The translations under genes were made by a program, and so were the position numbers. Under the pieces are notes generated by a model. The model saw only the letters and a program-made list of their open reading frames with translations, had not been told where the DNA came from and searched no databases. From Xenophilus sp. L33 (GTDB taxonomy: Bacteria > Pseudomonadota > Gammaproteobacteria > Burkholderiales > Burkholderiaceae_C), in NCBI RefSeq assembly GCF_009765735.1, contig NZ_LMUW01000027.1:1-34378 (forward strand): DNA of 34,378 bases, given 5' to 3'. Below, piece after piece: positions 14,642 through 25,768 of this stretch; positions within the stretch are counted from its first letter, which is position 1; every line of letters begins with the position of its first letter.

Positions 14642-16099
14642 TTATTCGCCCTTGCCGTCGACGCTGCCTTGCGGCGCTTCCCAGCCGCCACCGATCGCCC
14701 GGAACAGCGCGACCTGGTCCGCCGCCACCTGCGCCTTGACGCTGGCCAGCGCGAGCGCCGCATTGGCCGAGGTGCGCTCGGCGTCGAGGGTCGAGAGCGT
14801 CGCGCTGCGGCCGGCGTCCTGCAGGGTGTGGGCGTCGGTGGCGGTGCGGCTCGCGTCGTCGAAGGCCGCGGCCAGTGCCGCCTGCCGGTCGAGGTCGTGG
14901 CGGTAGGCGTTCAAGGCGCTTTCCGTCTCGCGCAGCGCGCCGAGCACCACCGCATCGAAGCGGGCCAGCGCGGCCTGCTGCGTCGCGTTGCCGGCGGCGA
15001 TCTTGGCGCGGGTCGCGCTCTGGTTGAGCTGCCAGGAAATGACCGGCCCGACACCCCAGGTGTTGGTCCGGCGCAGCAGGAAGTCGTCGGTGGTGCCGAC
15101 GGAGCCGGCCGAGACGCGCAGGCCGATGCGCGGATAGAGGTCGGCGGTGGCGACGCCGATCTCGGCGGTCGAGGCCGCCAGCCGCCGCTCGGCGGCGCGG
15201 ATGTCGGGCCGGCGCTTGAGCAGCGCGGCACCGTCGCCGACCGGGATCGGCGCGACCACCGGCGGTGCGCTGCGGCATTGCGCCAGCGCCGCGTCGTAGT
15301 CGCCGGGCGGCTTGCCGGTGAGCACGGCCAGCTGGTAGAGCGCATCGCGCCGCTTGCTCTCGATCGGCGGGATGGTCGCCTGCAGCTGATGCACCAGGGT
15401 GCTCGAGCGGCGGGTGTCGAGCCGGGTCGCGCGGCCGCCGGCGAGAAGGCGCTGCGTGAGGTCGAGGTTGTGCTGCTGCAGGTCGACGAGCTGGGTCGCG
15501 ACGTTCAGCTCGTCGCCGCCCGAGCAGAGGTCGAGGTAGGCCTTGGTCACGTCGGCCGCCACCGTGACGCGCACCCAGTCCCGTGCCGCCTGCACCGCCT
15601 CGTCGTCCGCCTTGGCGGCCTCGATGCCGCGCCGGATGCGGCCGAACAGGTCCAGCTCGTAGGAGGCGGTGAGACTCACCGTGTAGAGGTTCATCACGGG
15701 CAGGTCGGCCTCCGAGAGGTATTGCTCCGCCGAGATGAGTCCGCGCTCGACGCCGCCTTCCAGCCCGAGCTGCGGCTGGCCCTGCGCGCTCGCGGCGCGG
15801 ACCATCGCCCGGCTGCGCTCCAGGTTGGCATTGGCGATGCGCAGGTCGGTGTTGGCCTGCAGGGCCTCGTCGACCAGCCGGTCGAGCGGCTCGCTGCGGT
15901 AGAGATGCCACCAGGCGCCTTGCGGCAGCGCATCGCTCACCACCGGGTTGTCGCGGGCACCGACGAAGGGCTGCTGCGCGGCCGGCGCGTTGAACGCGGC
16001 CTCCTTCGGCAGCTGGTAGTCCGGCCCCACCGCGCAGCCGGCCAGCGCGACGGTGGCGATGGCTGCAGGCCAGCCGAAGCCGCGGCCCATCCGATTCAT
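14642..16099 (-). CDS. Efflux system outer membrane lipoprotein, NodT family
   Basis: Outer membrane channel of a tripartite pump, 485 aa. The N-terminal signal has a lipobox ending LAGC at about residue 22, followed by AVGPDYQ, the usual NodT opening. Two TolC-like repeats follow, with ASYELDLFGRIRRGIEAA in the first half and LLKRRPDIRAAER and IGVATADLYPRIGL in the second, and the C-terminal QVALFRAIGGGW. The ATG at 16099 overlaps the TGA of the HlyD gene by 4 bp; an ATG at 16090 is an alternative. It is the last gene of the FUSC / DUF1656 / HlyD / NodT operon. A short AGGTC-C-GACCT inverted repeat lies at its 3' end, but no clear terminator. Confidence 0.94.
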   Translation of the reverse strand: MNRMGRGFGWPAAIATVALAGCAVGPDYQLPKEAAFNAPAAQQPFVGARDNPVVSDALPQGAWWHLYRSEPLDRLVDEALQANTDLRIANANLERSRAMVRAASAQGQPQLGLEGGVERGLISAEQYLSEADLPVMNLYTVSLTASYELDLFGRIRRGIEAAKADDEAVQAARDWVRVTVAADVTKAYLDLCSGGDELNVATQLVDLQQHNLDLTQRLLAGGRATRLDTRRSSTLVHQLQATIPPIESKRRDALYQLAVLTGKPPGDYDAALAQCRSAPPVVAPIPVGDGAALLKRRPDIRAAERRLAASTAEIGVATADLYPRIGLRVSAGSVGTTDDFLLRRTNTWGVGPVISWQLNQSATRAKIAAGNATQQAALARFDAVVLGALRETESALNAYRHDLDRQAALAAAFDDASRTATDAHTLQDAGRSATLSTLDAERTSANAALALASVKAQVAADQVALFRAIGGGWEAPQGSVDGKGE

Positions 16100-17196
16100 T
16101 TCGCGGCCTCCCCCGCGTTGGCCGTCTTGGCCGCCTTGCTCGCTTCCGCCGGATGGATCGACACCGTGGCCGTACGGCCCGCGATCAGCATCGCGTCGCC
16201 CGGCGCATCGTCCAGGCGGATGCGCACCGGGATGCGCTGCGCCAGCCGCACCCAGTTGAAGGTCGGATTGACGTTGGCCAGCAGCTCGCCGCTGGGCGAG
16301 CGTTCGCGGTCGGCGATGCCCGGCGCGATGCTTTCGACGCGGCCGGTGAAGCGCTTGTCGTCGCCCATGAGCTCGACGGTCGCGCTGTCGCCGACCCTTA
16401 TGTGCCGGAGCTTGGTTTCCTCGAAGTAGCCGTCGACGTGCAGCGAGGCCGCGTCGACCACGCCGAAGGCCGGGCGGCCCGCGGTCACGTAGTTGCCGGG
16501 CCGCAACTGCACGTTGGCCGCGACGCCGTCCACCGGCGCCAGCACCGTGGTGCGCTGCAGGTTGAGGTGCGCGGTGGCCAGGGCCGCCTTCGCCTGCACC
16601 AGCGTCGCCTCGGCCTGGCTGCGCGCCGCCTTGGCCTGCGCGATGCCGGCGCCCGCCTGGCTGACGGCGGCCTGCGCCTGGATCACGCCGGCCTCCAGCT
16701 GCGCCACCTTGGCGCTGCCCTGCTGCACCGCCTCGGTGGTCACCAGGTCGCCCAGCTTGACGTTGCGCGCGTCTTCCTTGCGGGCCTCGGCCAGCACCGT
16801 CTGCTGCGCGCGCACCGCGGCCTGCGCCTGCTGCTGCGCCGCCATGGCCTGGCCGATGCCGGCCTCGGCCCGCTCCAGCGCGGCGGCATCCTGCTGCACC
16901 GTCGCCTCGGCCTGCTGCACCGCCAGCTTGAAGCGCTCGGTGTCGATGGTGAAGAGCGGCTGGCCCTTGCGGACCGGCATGTTGTCGACCACGTCGACCT
17001 GCGTGACCAGCCCCGAGACGTCCGGCGCGACGTCGGCGACGTCGAAGCGCACCCGGCCGTCGCGGGTCCATGGCTCGGTCTCGTAGTAGTTCCAGAGCCA
17101 GATCGCCGCCACCACCGCGACCGCCACGATGACGGCGGTGACCACGATGCGCCAGAGCTGCTGGCGGTTGTCCGATGGGTTCGCTGTGTCTGCCAA
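16096..17196 (-). CDS. HlyD/EmrA-type membrane fusion protein (AaeA-like)
   Basis: Periplasmic adaptor of a tripartite efflux pump, 366 aa. One N-terminal membrane anchor (about residues 14-36), then TRDGRVRFDVADVAPDVSGLV, the lipoyl half-motif typical of AaeA/EmrA, a long alanine- and glutamine-rich coiled coil (about residues 85-220), the second lipoyl half with APVDGVAANVQLRPGNYV and a beta-barrel. The start is set by GGAGG five bases before TTG at 17196. Another TTG at 17214 would overlap the DUF1656 stop as TTGA but has no ribosome binding site. It links the FUSC inner membrane protein with the NodT channel encoded next to it. The family exports aromatic acids and related weak acids. Confidence 0.93.
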   Translation of the reverse strand: MADTANPSDNRQQLWRIVVTAVIVAVAVVAAIWLWNYYETEPWTRDGRVRFDVADVAPDVSGLVTQVDVVDNMPVRKGQPLFTIDTERFKLAVQQAEATVQQDAAALERAEAGIGQAMAAQQQAQAAVRAQQTVLAEARKEDARNVKLGDLVTTEAVQQGSAKVAQLEAGVIQAQAAVSQAGAGIAQAKAARSQAEATLVQAKAALATAHLNLQRTTVLAPVDGVAANVQLRPGNYVTAGRPAFGVVDAASLHVDGYFEETKLRHIRVGDSATVELMGDDKRFTGRVESIAPGIADRERSPSGELLANVNPTFNWVRLAQRIPVRIRLDDAPGDAMLIAGRTATVSIHPAEASKAAKTANAGEAAK

Positions 17197-17210
17197 TTCG
17201 ACCTCCGTCG

Positions 17211-17411
17211 TCAAAGCTTCGAGAAGATGCCGGCGATGCAGGCCCAGGCGATCGTGAAAAGAGCGATGTCCACCAGCGGCCGGTGCGCCACCCACTTGTA
17301 GAAACCCGCGGTGCGCAAGAGGCGCGTCACGACGAGCATGACCAGCGCGGCGATCACCGCGGTGATCAGCGCGCCGCTCAGGTACACGCCGTCAAGGTTG
17401 AACTCGGACAT
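17211..17411 (-). CDS. DUF1656 small membrane protein (AaeX-like)
   Basis: Protein of 66 aa with two hydrophobic helices (about residues 10-30 and 44-62) and an EFNLDGVYLS start typical of DUF1656. Small proteins of this kind accompany FUSC/HlyD pumps (AaeX in the E. coli aaeXAB operon); their role is unknown. The ATG at 17411 lies inside the 3' end of the FUSC gene, with a 20-bp overlap, and the stop is 14 bp before the TTG start of the HlyD gene, so the three genes are tightly coupled. Confidence 0.9.
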   Translation of the reverse strand: MSEFNLDGVYLSGALITAVIAALVMLVVTRLLRTAGFYKWVAHRPLVDIALFTIAWACIAGIFSKL

Positions 17412-19455
17412 GGTCGGAAGGCCTCCAGCTTCGGCTCGGGAGATCGGGGAGCAGCGCCCGGCGCACGGTCGCCAGCGCGGTGATGCCGGCGCGACGCTCG
17501 GCCTGGGTCTCCAGCCCCAGCATGGTCGCGGCCGCGATGTCGAGGCGATCGACCAGCTGCTCGGGGGCCGTTGCGCTGCCCTCCTCGGCCAGCTGGCTGA
17601 AATGCGCCGCGAGGTCCTGCAGGGTGGCGTCGATCTCCGGTCGCAGGGCCGAGCGCGGGTCGGTGCGCAGCTTCGCCAGTTCGACCAGCGCATCCGCCAG
17701 CGCGGCATTGCGCAGCATGTCGCCCGAGCGCGCCGGCGGCGGGCCCTGCACCTGCTGCAGGCGCGGCACCAGCAGGCCGGCCCGGTCGACCATGCGGCTC
17801 CTCAGGTGGCGGCCTTCGGCGGCGCCGCCGAGGTTGCGCGCATGGTCGGCCATCTCCAGCCAGCCGGCCTGCAGGATGCGGGCGATCGAGCGCTCGGCCG
17901 GGATCACGCGAATGAGGCCGATCACCGCCAGCGCCGTGATCGCGCCCAACGCCACCGCGAAGTACAGGTTGAGCAGCGTGGCCAGGTCCGAGTTGAAGCG
18001 CGGCTGCAGCGCGAGCCCGGCCGAGAAGCCGGCCAGCATGCCGAGCGCGCGCAAGGTGTACTTGGGCAGGTTGGCCGCGACGCCCAGCGGCAGCAGCACC
18101 GGCAGCAGCGACAGGCCGAGCAGCGGGAAGCCGTCCAGCTTGGGCAGCACCGCGAACTGGTAGAGGAAGAGCACCGGGAAGATCGCCAGCAGCCCGAAGA
18201 CGAGGTCTCGGGTCATCGGCCGCGGATCGTCGGCGAAGGCGAAGAGCGAACACGGGATGGCGGCGATGCCCATCGCGTAGACGCCGGCCTCCCAGCGGGT
18301 CGCGATGCTGAAGACGCCCAGCAGCACCAGCGTCAGCATGGCGACGAAGCCCGACAGGGCCGCCTGCCGCAGGTCGGTGTGCAGCTCGCGCGACGGCACG
18401 TCCTCGATCTGCCGCAGCGCCGGGTCGGGCACCGCGTCGTCGGGCCCGGCGATGAAGCCCGCCAGCAGCCGGCAGTCGGACCAGCGCCGCACCAGCAGCA
18501 GCAGCTGGGTCACGACGCTGGCGCGCAGCAGCGCCTCGGCGCTCGAGTCCGGCGCCAGGGCCGGGGTGGCTCCCTCGATGTCCGCCTCGATCGCCGGGCG
18601 GGCCGCGGCCTGTGTCGCGGCGTCCGATTCGACCCATGCGCCGACGCGCTGCGCGAGCGCGCTCATGTCGTTCTCCGGGCCCGGCAAGGTGTGCAGGTCG
18701 GCCATGCCGTCGCCGACGGCGGCGATGGTCGGCAGCAGCGCGACCAGCCGCTCTTCCAGTGCCGACAGCGCGCGGCGCTTCGGCGCGGTCAGCGTGCCTT
18801 CGAAGCGCCAGTCGGAGGCCAGCGAATGGATCGCCGACAGCTCGACCGCCAGGCCGTTGGCGGTCGCACCGACCTGGCCGCTCAGCGCGCTGCCGACGAT
18901 CCAGTGGCGCATGTCGCCCATCACCGCGCGCAGCCGCGCGTTGGCCGCGTCGGCGACGCTCAGCGGGAAGAAGACGCTCTGCACCAGCGCCACCGCCAGC
19001 ACGCCGATCAGGATCTCCTCGATGCGCGAGACCATCACGTCGAAGATGCCGGCCGGCTCGAAGGCCGCAGGCAGCGCGGTCAGCACCACCGTGTAGCCGG
19101 CCAGCAGGAAGAAGTAGGCGCGCGGCGAGCGGTCGAGCACGCCGACGAAGGTGCACAGGCCCAGCCAGCCGCTCACTGCCAGCAGCAGCAGCGCGGGCGA
19201 GTCGGCGAGGTTGGGAATGATCGCGATGCCGACCGCGCCCGCGACGATCGTGCCCGCCGCGCGGTAGAAGGCCTTGGCCCAGATCGCGCCGGTCAGCCGC
19301 TGCGGCGGCTGCACGAAGTAGACGGTGAGCATCGCCCACCAGGGGTTCTGCAGGTTGAGCGAGAAGGCCACGTAGAGCGCCAGCAGCACCGAGAAGTAGT
19401 TGCTGCCGCCGATGATCAGGGCGCGTCGCGGCAGCCACGCAGGCAAGGCGAGCAT
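17392..19455 (-). CDS. FUSC family inner membrane efflux protein (AaeB/fusaric acid resistance-like)
   Basis: Inner membrane component of 687 aa. An N-terminal six-helix FUSC block (about residues 15-165, including NPWWAMLTVYFVQPPQRLTG) is followed by a soluble helical region and a second helical membrane block (about residues 350-520), then a cytoplasmic tail. This is the usual AaeB / FusB-type architecture; family members export aromatic carboxylic acids such as p-hydroxybenzoate or fusaric acid. The ATG at 19455 is 11 bp after the glucosidase stop and has GGAG seven bases upstream, so it is co-transcribed with that gene. The 3' end overlaps DUF1656 by 20 bp. Confidence 0.93.
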   Translation of the reverse strand: MLALPAWLPRRALIIGGSNYFSVLLALYVAFSLNLQNPWWAMLTVYFVQPPQRLTGAIWAKAFYRAAGTIVAGAVGIAIIPNLADSPALLLLAVSGWLGLCTFVGVLDRSPRAYFFLLAGYTVVLTALPAAFEPAGIFDVMVSRIEEILIGVLAVALVQSVFFPLSVADAANARLRAVMGDMRHWIVGSALSGQVGATANGLAVELSAIHSLASDWRFEGTLTAPKRRALSALEERLVALLPTIAAVGDGMADLHTLPGPENDMSALAQRVGAWVESDAATQAAARPAIEADIEGATPALAPDSSAEALLRASVVTQLLLLVRRWSDCRLLAGFIAGPDDAVPDPALRQIEDVPSRELHTDLRQAALSGFVAMLTLVLLGVFSIATRWEAGVYAMGIAAIPCSLFAFADDPRPMTRDLVFGLLAIFPVLFLYQFAVLPKLDGFPLLGLSLLPVLLPLGVAANLPKYTLRALGMLAGFSAGLALQPRFNSDLATLLNLYFAVALGAITALAVIGLIRVIPAERSIARILQAGWLEMADHARNLGGAAEGRHLRSRMVDRAGLLVPRLQQVQGPPPARSGDMLRNAALADALVELAKLRTDPRSALRPEIDATLQDLAAHFSQLAEEGSATAPEQLVDRLDIAAATMLGLETQAERRAGITALATVRRALLPDLPSRSWRPSDHVRVQP

Positions 19456-19466
19456 CGCGCGCTCCG

Positions 19467-22205
<2,739 letters not shown>

Positions 22206-22282
22206 TTGCGTGCTCCTTGCAGCGAACGGGTCGCCGGAGTTTAGGCGTCCCGGGCAGAATCGGTTGCCGACCTTCGCACCGC

Positions 22283-22750
22283 ATGAATCCCCAAGATCCC
22301 CCGGAACCCCTTGCACTTCCCCGCTATGTCGGCTTCTGGGCCCGCGTGCTGGCCAGCCTCATCGACACCGTGGCGCTCGGCATCGTGCTGGTGCCGCTGG
22401 TGCTGCTGTTCGGCGGCTCGACCGCGCTGCTGGCGCCGTCGGCCTCGGTCTCCGGCGACCCCAAGCTGCTGTTCATCAACTGGGGCCTGCCCTTCCTCAT
22501 CACCGCGCTGTTCTGGCGCCTCTGGCAGGCGACGCCCGGCAAGATGGCGATCGGCGCGCGCATCGTCGACGCGAAAAGCGGCCTGGCGCCCTCGAGCACG
22601 CAGCTGGTGGTGCGCTACATCGGCTACTTCGTCTCGACCTTCGCGCTCTGCCTCGGCTTCGTCTGGATCGCCTTCGATGCCCGCAAGCAAGGCTGGCACG
22701 ACAAGATGGCCGGCACCGTGGTGGTCCGCACGCGCGCCGAAACACGTTGA
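22283..22750 (+). CDS. RDD family membrane protein
   Basis: Inner membrane protein of 155 aa with an RDD domain. The hallmark arginine and aspartates are in WARVLASLIDTVALG (about residues 20-34), and the family pattern GLPFLITALFWRLWQATPGKMAIGARIVD follows, then a second membrane region and a C-terminal WHDKMAGTVVV. Three hydrophobic segments are visible. Function is unknown in general; some members transport small solutes or ions. The ATG at 22283 is chosen because RDD homology begins shortly after it, and a CAGAAT -10-like box lies at 22255-22260. The stop codon TGA is overlapped by the -35 box of the riboswitch promoter. Confidence 0.88.
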   Translation: MNPQDPPEPLALPRYVGFWARVLASLIDTVALGIVLVPLVLLFGGSTALLAPSASVSGDPKLLFINWGLPFLITALFWRLWQATPGKMAIGARIVDAKSGLAPSSTQLVVRYIGYFVSTFALCLGFVWIAFDARKQGWHDKMAGTVVVRTRAETR

Positions 22751-22776
22751 CCGTCCGAAAGGCTCCTAGGTAGAAT
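22747..22776 (+). promoter_or_regulatory. Sigma-70 promoter of the glycine riboswitch transcript
   Basis: TTGACC (22747-22752) and TAGAAT (22771-22776) separated by 18 bp, five of six matches to each consensus hexamer. The transcript would start near 22783, exactly at the 5' edge of the first glycine aptamer. The -35 box overlaps the stop codon of the RDD gene. Confidence 0.7.
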
Positions 22777-22783
22777 CCCCGAC

Positions 22784-22987
22784 GGATTCAGGAGAGCGCA
22801 TGCCCAGCATGCCGCCGAAGGCGCAACCTCCCATACACGCTCAGGCCCCGTACTGGATCCGTTCATCAGCCGACACTGGAGAGTGAGGCGCCATCCTTGC
22901 CACGCAAGGTGACGCTTCCGCCGAAGGAGCAAGGTCCCCGCCGCAAGCGAGGTCCGAATCTCTCAGGTACCGAGGACAGCGGGAGCG
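22784..22987 (+). ncRNA. Tandem glycine riboswitch
   Basis: Two consecutive glycine aptamers. Aptamer 1 (about 22784-22861) has GGAGAGCG, the core GCCGCCGAAGGCGCAACC, CGCTCAGG and a closing TACTGGATCC. Aptamer 2 (about 22871-22987) has CTGGAGAG, a longer hairpin arm CCTTGCCACGCAAGG, the core CCGCCGAAGGAGCAAGG, TCTCAGGTACCGAGGACAG. These GGAGAG / CCGAAGG-GCAA / CTCAGG / GGACAG blocks in this order are diagnostic of the class. It lies directly downstream of a promoter and about 130 bases before a DadA-like oxidase gene, so intracellular glycine should control that gene. Glycine riboswitches usually switch genes on. A weak hairpin with a U-rich 3' side at 22993-23010 may be part of the expression platform. 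Confidence 0.93.
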
Positions 22988-23117
22988 GCGCGAGAGGGCT
23001 TTGGCCTTTTGTCTCGTGCTTTGCCGTCCGACTGCCACCAGTCCGTCCGGCTCCGCTCGATGCGATTGCGCCACGACCTTTCGTTCGTTGCTCGCGTTTC
23101 GCTTCGAGAGGTCCTCC

Positions 23118-24413
23118 ATGAAAGTCATCGTTCTCGGCGCCGGTGTCACCGGCATCACTTCGGCCTGGTTCCTGCGCCAGGCCGGCCATGAAGTCACGGT
23201 CGTCGACCGCCAGCCGGGCGCCGGCCTGGAAACCAGCTTCGCCAACGGCGGGCAGATCTCGGTCTCGCACGCCGAACCCTGGGCCAACCCGGGCGCGCCG
23301 CTGAAGGTGCTCAAGTGGCTCGGCAAGGAAGACTCGCCGCTCCTGTTCCGCCTGCGCCCCGACATGCGGCAATGGCTCTGGGGCCTCGGCTTCCTGCGCG
23401 AATGCACGCCCGGCCGCACCCGCCACAACATCCGGCAGATCGTCAACCTGGGCCTCTACAGCCGCTCGACCCTGCAGCAGCTGCGCGGCGACGCCAACCT
23501 CGAATACGACCAGCTCAGCCGCGGCATCTTGCACTTCTATACCAGCCAGGCCGAGTTCGACGCCGCCCAGGAGCCGGCCCGCGTGATGCGCGAATTCGGT
23601 TGCGAGCTCGACATGAAGACCGCCGACGAATGCGTGGCGATCGAGCCGGCGCTGGCCGCCAGCCGCGACCGCATCGTCGGCGGCAGCATGACGCCGAGCG
23701 ACGAATCGGGCGATGCCCACCGCTTCACCCAGCAGCTGGCGGCGCGCTGCGCCGAGGCCGGCGTGAATTTCCGCTACGACACCCGCATCGTCGGCATCGA
23801 GCGCCAGGCCGGTGCGATCGCCTCGGTGAAGGTGGCCGACGCCAACGGTATCGTCGGCGCGCTGAAGGCCGACCGCTACGTGCTGTGCATGGGCTCGTTC
23901 AGTGCCGGCTTCGCGCGGGAGCTGGGCATCTCGCTCAACATCTACCCGGCCAAGGGCTACTCGGTCACGCTGCCGGTGATCGATCCGGCCAAGGCCTACA
24001 GCGTGTCGCTCACCGACGACGAATACAAGCTGGTCTTCTCGCGCCTGGGCGACCGCCTGCGCATCGCCGGCACCGCCGAGCTGAACGGCTACGACGCCTC
24101 GCTCAACCTGGTGCGCTGCGAGGCGATCGTGCGCCGCACGCGCGAGCTGTTCCCGGAGATGACCGACGGTCGCGACGCCCGCTTCTGGACCGGCCTGCGC
24201 CCGGCGACGCCGTCGAACGTGCCCTACATCGGCCGCTCGAAGGTCGAGAACCTGTTCCTCAACACCGGCCACGGCACGCTGGGCTGGACCCATTCGGCCG
24301 GCTCGGGCCGGGCGATCGCCGACATCGTCAGCGGCCGGGTGCCCGACCTCGATTTCGCCTTCACCGGCATGCCCGACCGGCGCGCCAAGCCGCTGAGCCT
24401 GCAGCCGGCCTGA
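23118..24413 (+). CDS. dadA: FAD-dependent D-amino acid dehydrogenase/glycine oxidase-like (DadA family)
   Basis: FAD-dependent amino acid oxidoreductase of 431 aa (DAO/DadA family). The N-terminal dinucleotide-binding motif VIVLGAGVTGITSAW (about residues 3-17) and TVVDRQPGAGLETSFANGGQIS are standard DadA; the C-terminal FWTGLRPATPSNVPYIGRS and NTGHGTLGWTHSAGSG complete the FAD site. DadA enzymes deaminate D-amino acids to keto acids and pass electrons to the quinone pool. Because a glycine riboswitch precedes it, glycine may be the real substrate or the pathway product to be cleared. GAGAGG lies six bases before the ATG. The symbol denotes family, not proven specificity. Confidence 0.92.
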   Translation: MKVIVLGAGVTGITSAWFLRQAGHEVTVVDRQPGAGLETSFANGGQISVSHAEPWANPGAPLKVLKWLGKEDSPLLFRLRPDMRQWLWGLGFLRECTPGRTRHNIRQIVNLGLYSRSTLQQLRGDANLEYDQLSRGILHFYTSQAEFDAAQEPARVMREFGCELDMKTADECVAIEPALAASRDRIVGGSMTPSDESGDAHRFTQQLAARCAEAGVNFRYDTRIVGIERQAGAIASVKVADANGIVGALKADRYVLCMGSFSAGFARELGISLNIYPAKGYSVTLPVIDPAKAYSVSLTDDEYKLVFSRLGDRLRIAGTAELNGYDASLNLVRCEAIVRRTRELFPEMTDGRDARFWTGLRPATPSNVPYIGRSKVENLFLNTGHGTLGWTHSAGSGRAIADIVSGRVPDLDFAFTGMPDRRAKPLSLQPA

Positions 24414-24491
24414 GCGGGGGGCCCGGGCCAGTAGCGTTCTGGCACACTTTGCAATACCGCGATGCGCGGGGACGCGAAAACAAAAGGCCCT

Positions 24492-25343
24492 ATGAACCCC
24501 CAGAACGCCGTCATCGACCAGCTCCTGAACAGCCGCCACGAGCAACTTCTTTCGCAGTGGATCGCCGACGTCAAAGCCTCGGCGCCAATGGGCGCGATCG
24601 CCTCCAACGCCGCCGCCGAGGCCGCGGCGCTGATCGATGCGCTGCGCGCCGGCGTGCGCGCCGATGGCAACTTCGCCCGGCTCGATGACGCCGAATGGGG
24701 CGCGCTGCGCGAGTTGCTCGAGAAGCTGTCGCGCTCGCGTGCCGCCCAGGGTGCGACCGCCGGCGAGACCAGCCACTTCGTGCTGGCGTTCAAGAAGCCG
24801 GTGTTCGCCGAGCTGCAGCAGTCGCTGGCCGCCGATCCGAAAGGCCTGCTCGACGCGGTCTGGTCGGCGTCGGCGCTGGTCGACCAGATGGCGCAGTGGA
24901 CCGCCACCACCTACCAGACCACCCGGGAAGAAATCATCATGCGCCAGCAGCAGGAGCTGCTGGAGCTGTCGACGCCGGTGGTCAAGCTCTGGGAAGGCGT
25001 GCTGGCGGTGCCGATGATCGGCACCCTCGACAGCAGCCGTACCCAGCTGGTGATGGAGTCGCTCCTGCAGCGCATCGTCGAGACCGGCTCGGAGCTGGCA
25101 ATCATCGACATCACCGGCGTGCCGACGGTCGACACCCTGGTCGCGCAGCACCTCTTGAAGACGGTCGCCGCGATCCGCCTGATGGGCGCCGACTGCATCA
25201 TCAGCGGCATCCGCCCGCAGATCGCCCAGACCATCGTGCACCTGGGCATCGACCTGCAGGGCATCATCACCAAGGCGTCGCTGGCCGACGCGCTGTCGCT
25301 GGCCATGAAGAAGCTCGGCTACGCGGTCACGCGCAAGGCCTGA
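24492..25343 (+). CDS. rsbR: RsbR-type stressosome scaffold (STAS domain, co-antagonist)
   Basis: Sensor-scaffold subunit of a stressosome, 283 aa. The N-terminal half (about residues 5-150) is a helical RsbR_N-like sensor region without heme or PAS motifs I can recognise; the C-terminal STAS domain (about 160-275) is very close to Bacillus RsbR: GTLDSSRTQ, IIDITGVPTVDTLVAQHLL and GIRPQIAQTIVHLGIDLQGIITK. Aligning by eye to B. subtilis RsbRA, phosphosite T205 is T215 here, and the T171 site is a serine, S181. The ATG at 24492 has AAAGG upstream. It is first in a six-gene operon, with RsbS 14 bp downstream. What stress is sensed cannot be read. Confidence 0.93.
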   Translation: MNPQNAVIDQLLNSRHEQLLSQWIADVKASAPMGAIASNAAAEAAALIDALRAGVRADGNFARLDDAEWGALRELLEKLSRSRAAQGATAGETSHFVLAFKKPVFAELQQSLAADPKGLLDAVWSASALVDQMAQWTATTYQTTREEIIMRQQQELLELSTPVVKLWEGVLAVPMIGTLDSSRTQLVMESLLQRIVETGSELAIIDITGVPTVDTLVAQHLLKTVAAIRLMGADCIISGIRPQIAQTIVHLGIDLQGIITKASLADALSLAMKKLGYAVTRKA

Positions 25344-25357
25344 GCGAGGACGCCGCG

Positions 25358-25768
25358 ATGGAACGCATTCCCATTCTGCAGATGGGCCGCTGCCTGCTGG
25401 TGACCATCCAGGTCGACCTGCAGGACCAGGTCGCGCTGCAGCTGCAGGACGACCTGGCCGCCCGCATCGAGAAGACCGGCGCCAACGGCGTGCTGATCGA
25501 CATCTCGGCGCTGGAGATCGTCGATTCCTTCATCGGCCGGATGCTGTCGAGCATCTCGGGCATTGCCCGGGTGCTTGACGCGACCACGGTGGTGGTCGGC
25601 ATGCAGCCGGCGGTGGCGATCACGCTGGTCGAGCTGGGCCTGTCGCTGGAGGGCGTGCGCACCGCGCTGAACGTCGAGCGCGGCATGGCGATGCTGCGGC
25701 CGGCGGACGAGGCCGATGCGCCCGCCACGCCCGACGCGCCTGCGCAAGGCGAGCCGCACCATGGCTGA
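25358..25768 (+). CDS. rsbS: RsbS-type stressosome STAS antagonist
   Basis: Single STAS-domain protein of 136 aa. ERIPILQMGRCLLVTIQVDLQD and IDISALEIVDSFIGRML match RsbS. The phosphoacceptor serine is S57 in VDSFIG, equivalent to S59 of B. subtilis RsbS. It packs with RsbR to form the stressosome shell and holds RsbT until RsbT phosphorylates it. A C-terminal tail of about 20 alanine/proline-rich residues goes beyond the usual length. The stop overlaps the start of rsbT by 8 bp, suggesting coupled synthesis of the two partners. Confidence 0.92.
   Translation: MERIPILQMGRCLLVTIQVDLQDQVALQLQDDLAARIEKTGANGVLIDISALEIVDSFIGRMLSSISGIARVLDATTVVVGMQPAVAITLVELGLSLEGVRTALNVERGMAMLRPADEADAPATPDAPAQGEPHHG

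Noticed and set aside
17378..19438. Long open frames antisense or out of frame to the real genes (also 30065-33445, 840-1856, 27368-29977)
   Set aside because: They are Arg/Ala/Pro/Gly- or His/Gln-rich translations without domain signatures, running across several real genes; this is expected from high-GC codon bias.
24420..24429. Perfect palindrome GGCCCGGGCC after dadA as a terminator
   Set aside because: It has no loop and no following T-tract; GC-only palindromes of this length are common in such GC-rich DNA.
24440..24453. Sigma-54-like TGGCAC...TTGC upstream of rsbR
   Set aside because: The GG and GC elements are two bases closer than the strict sigma-54 spacing allows, and no activator gene is nearby.
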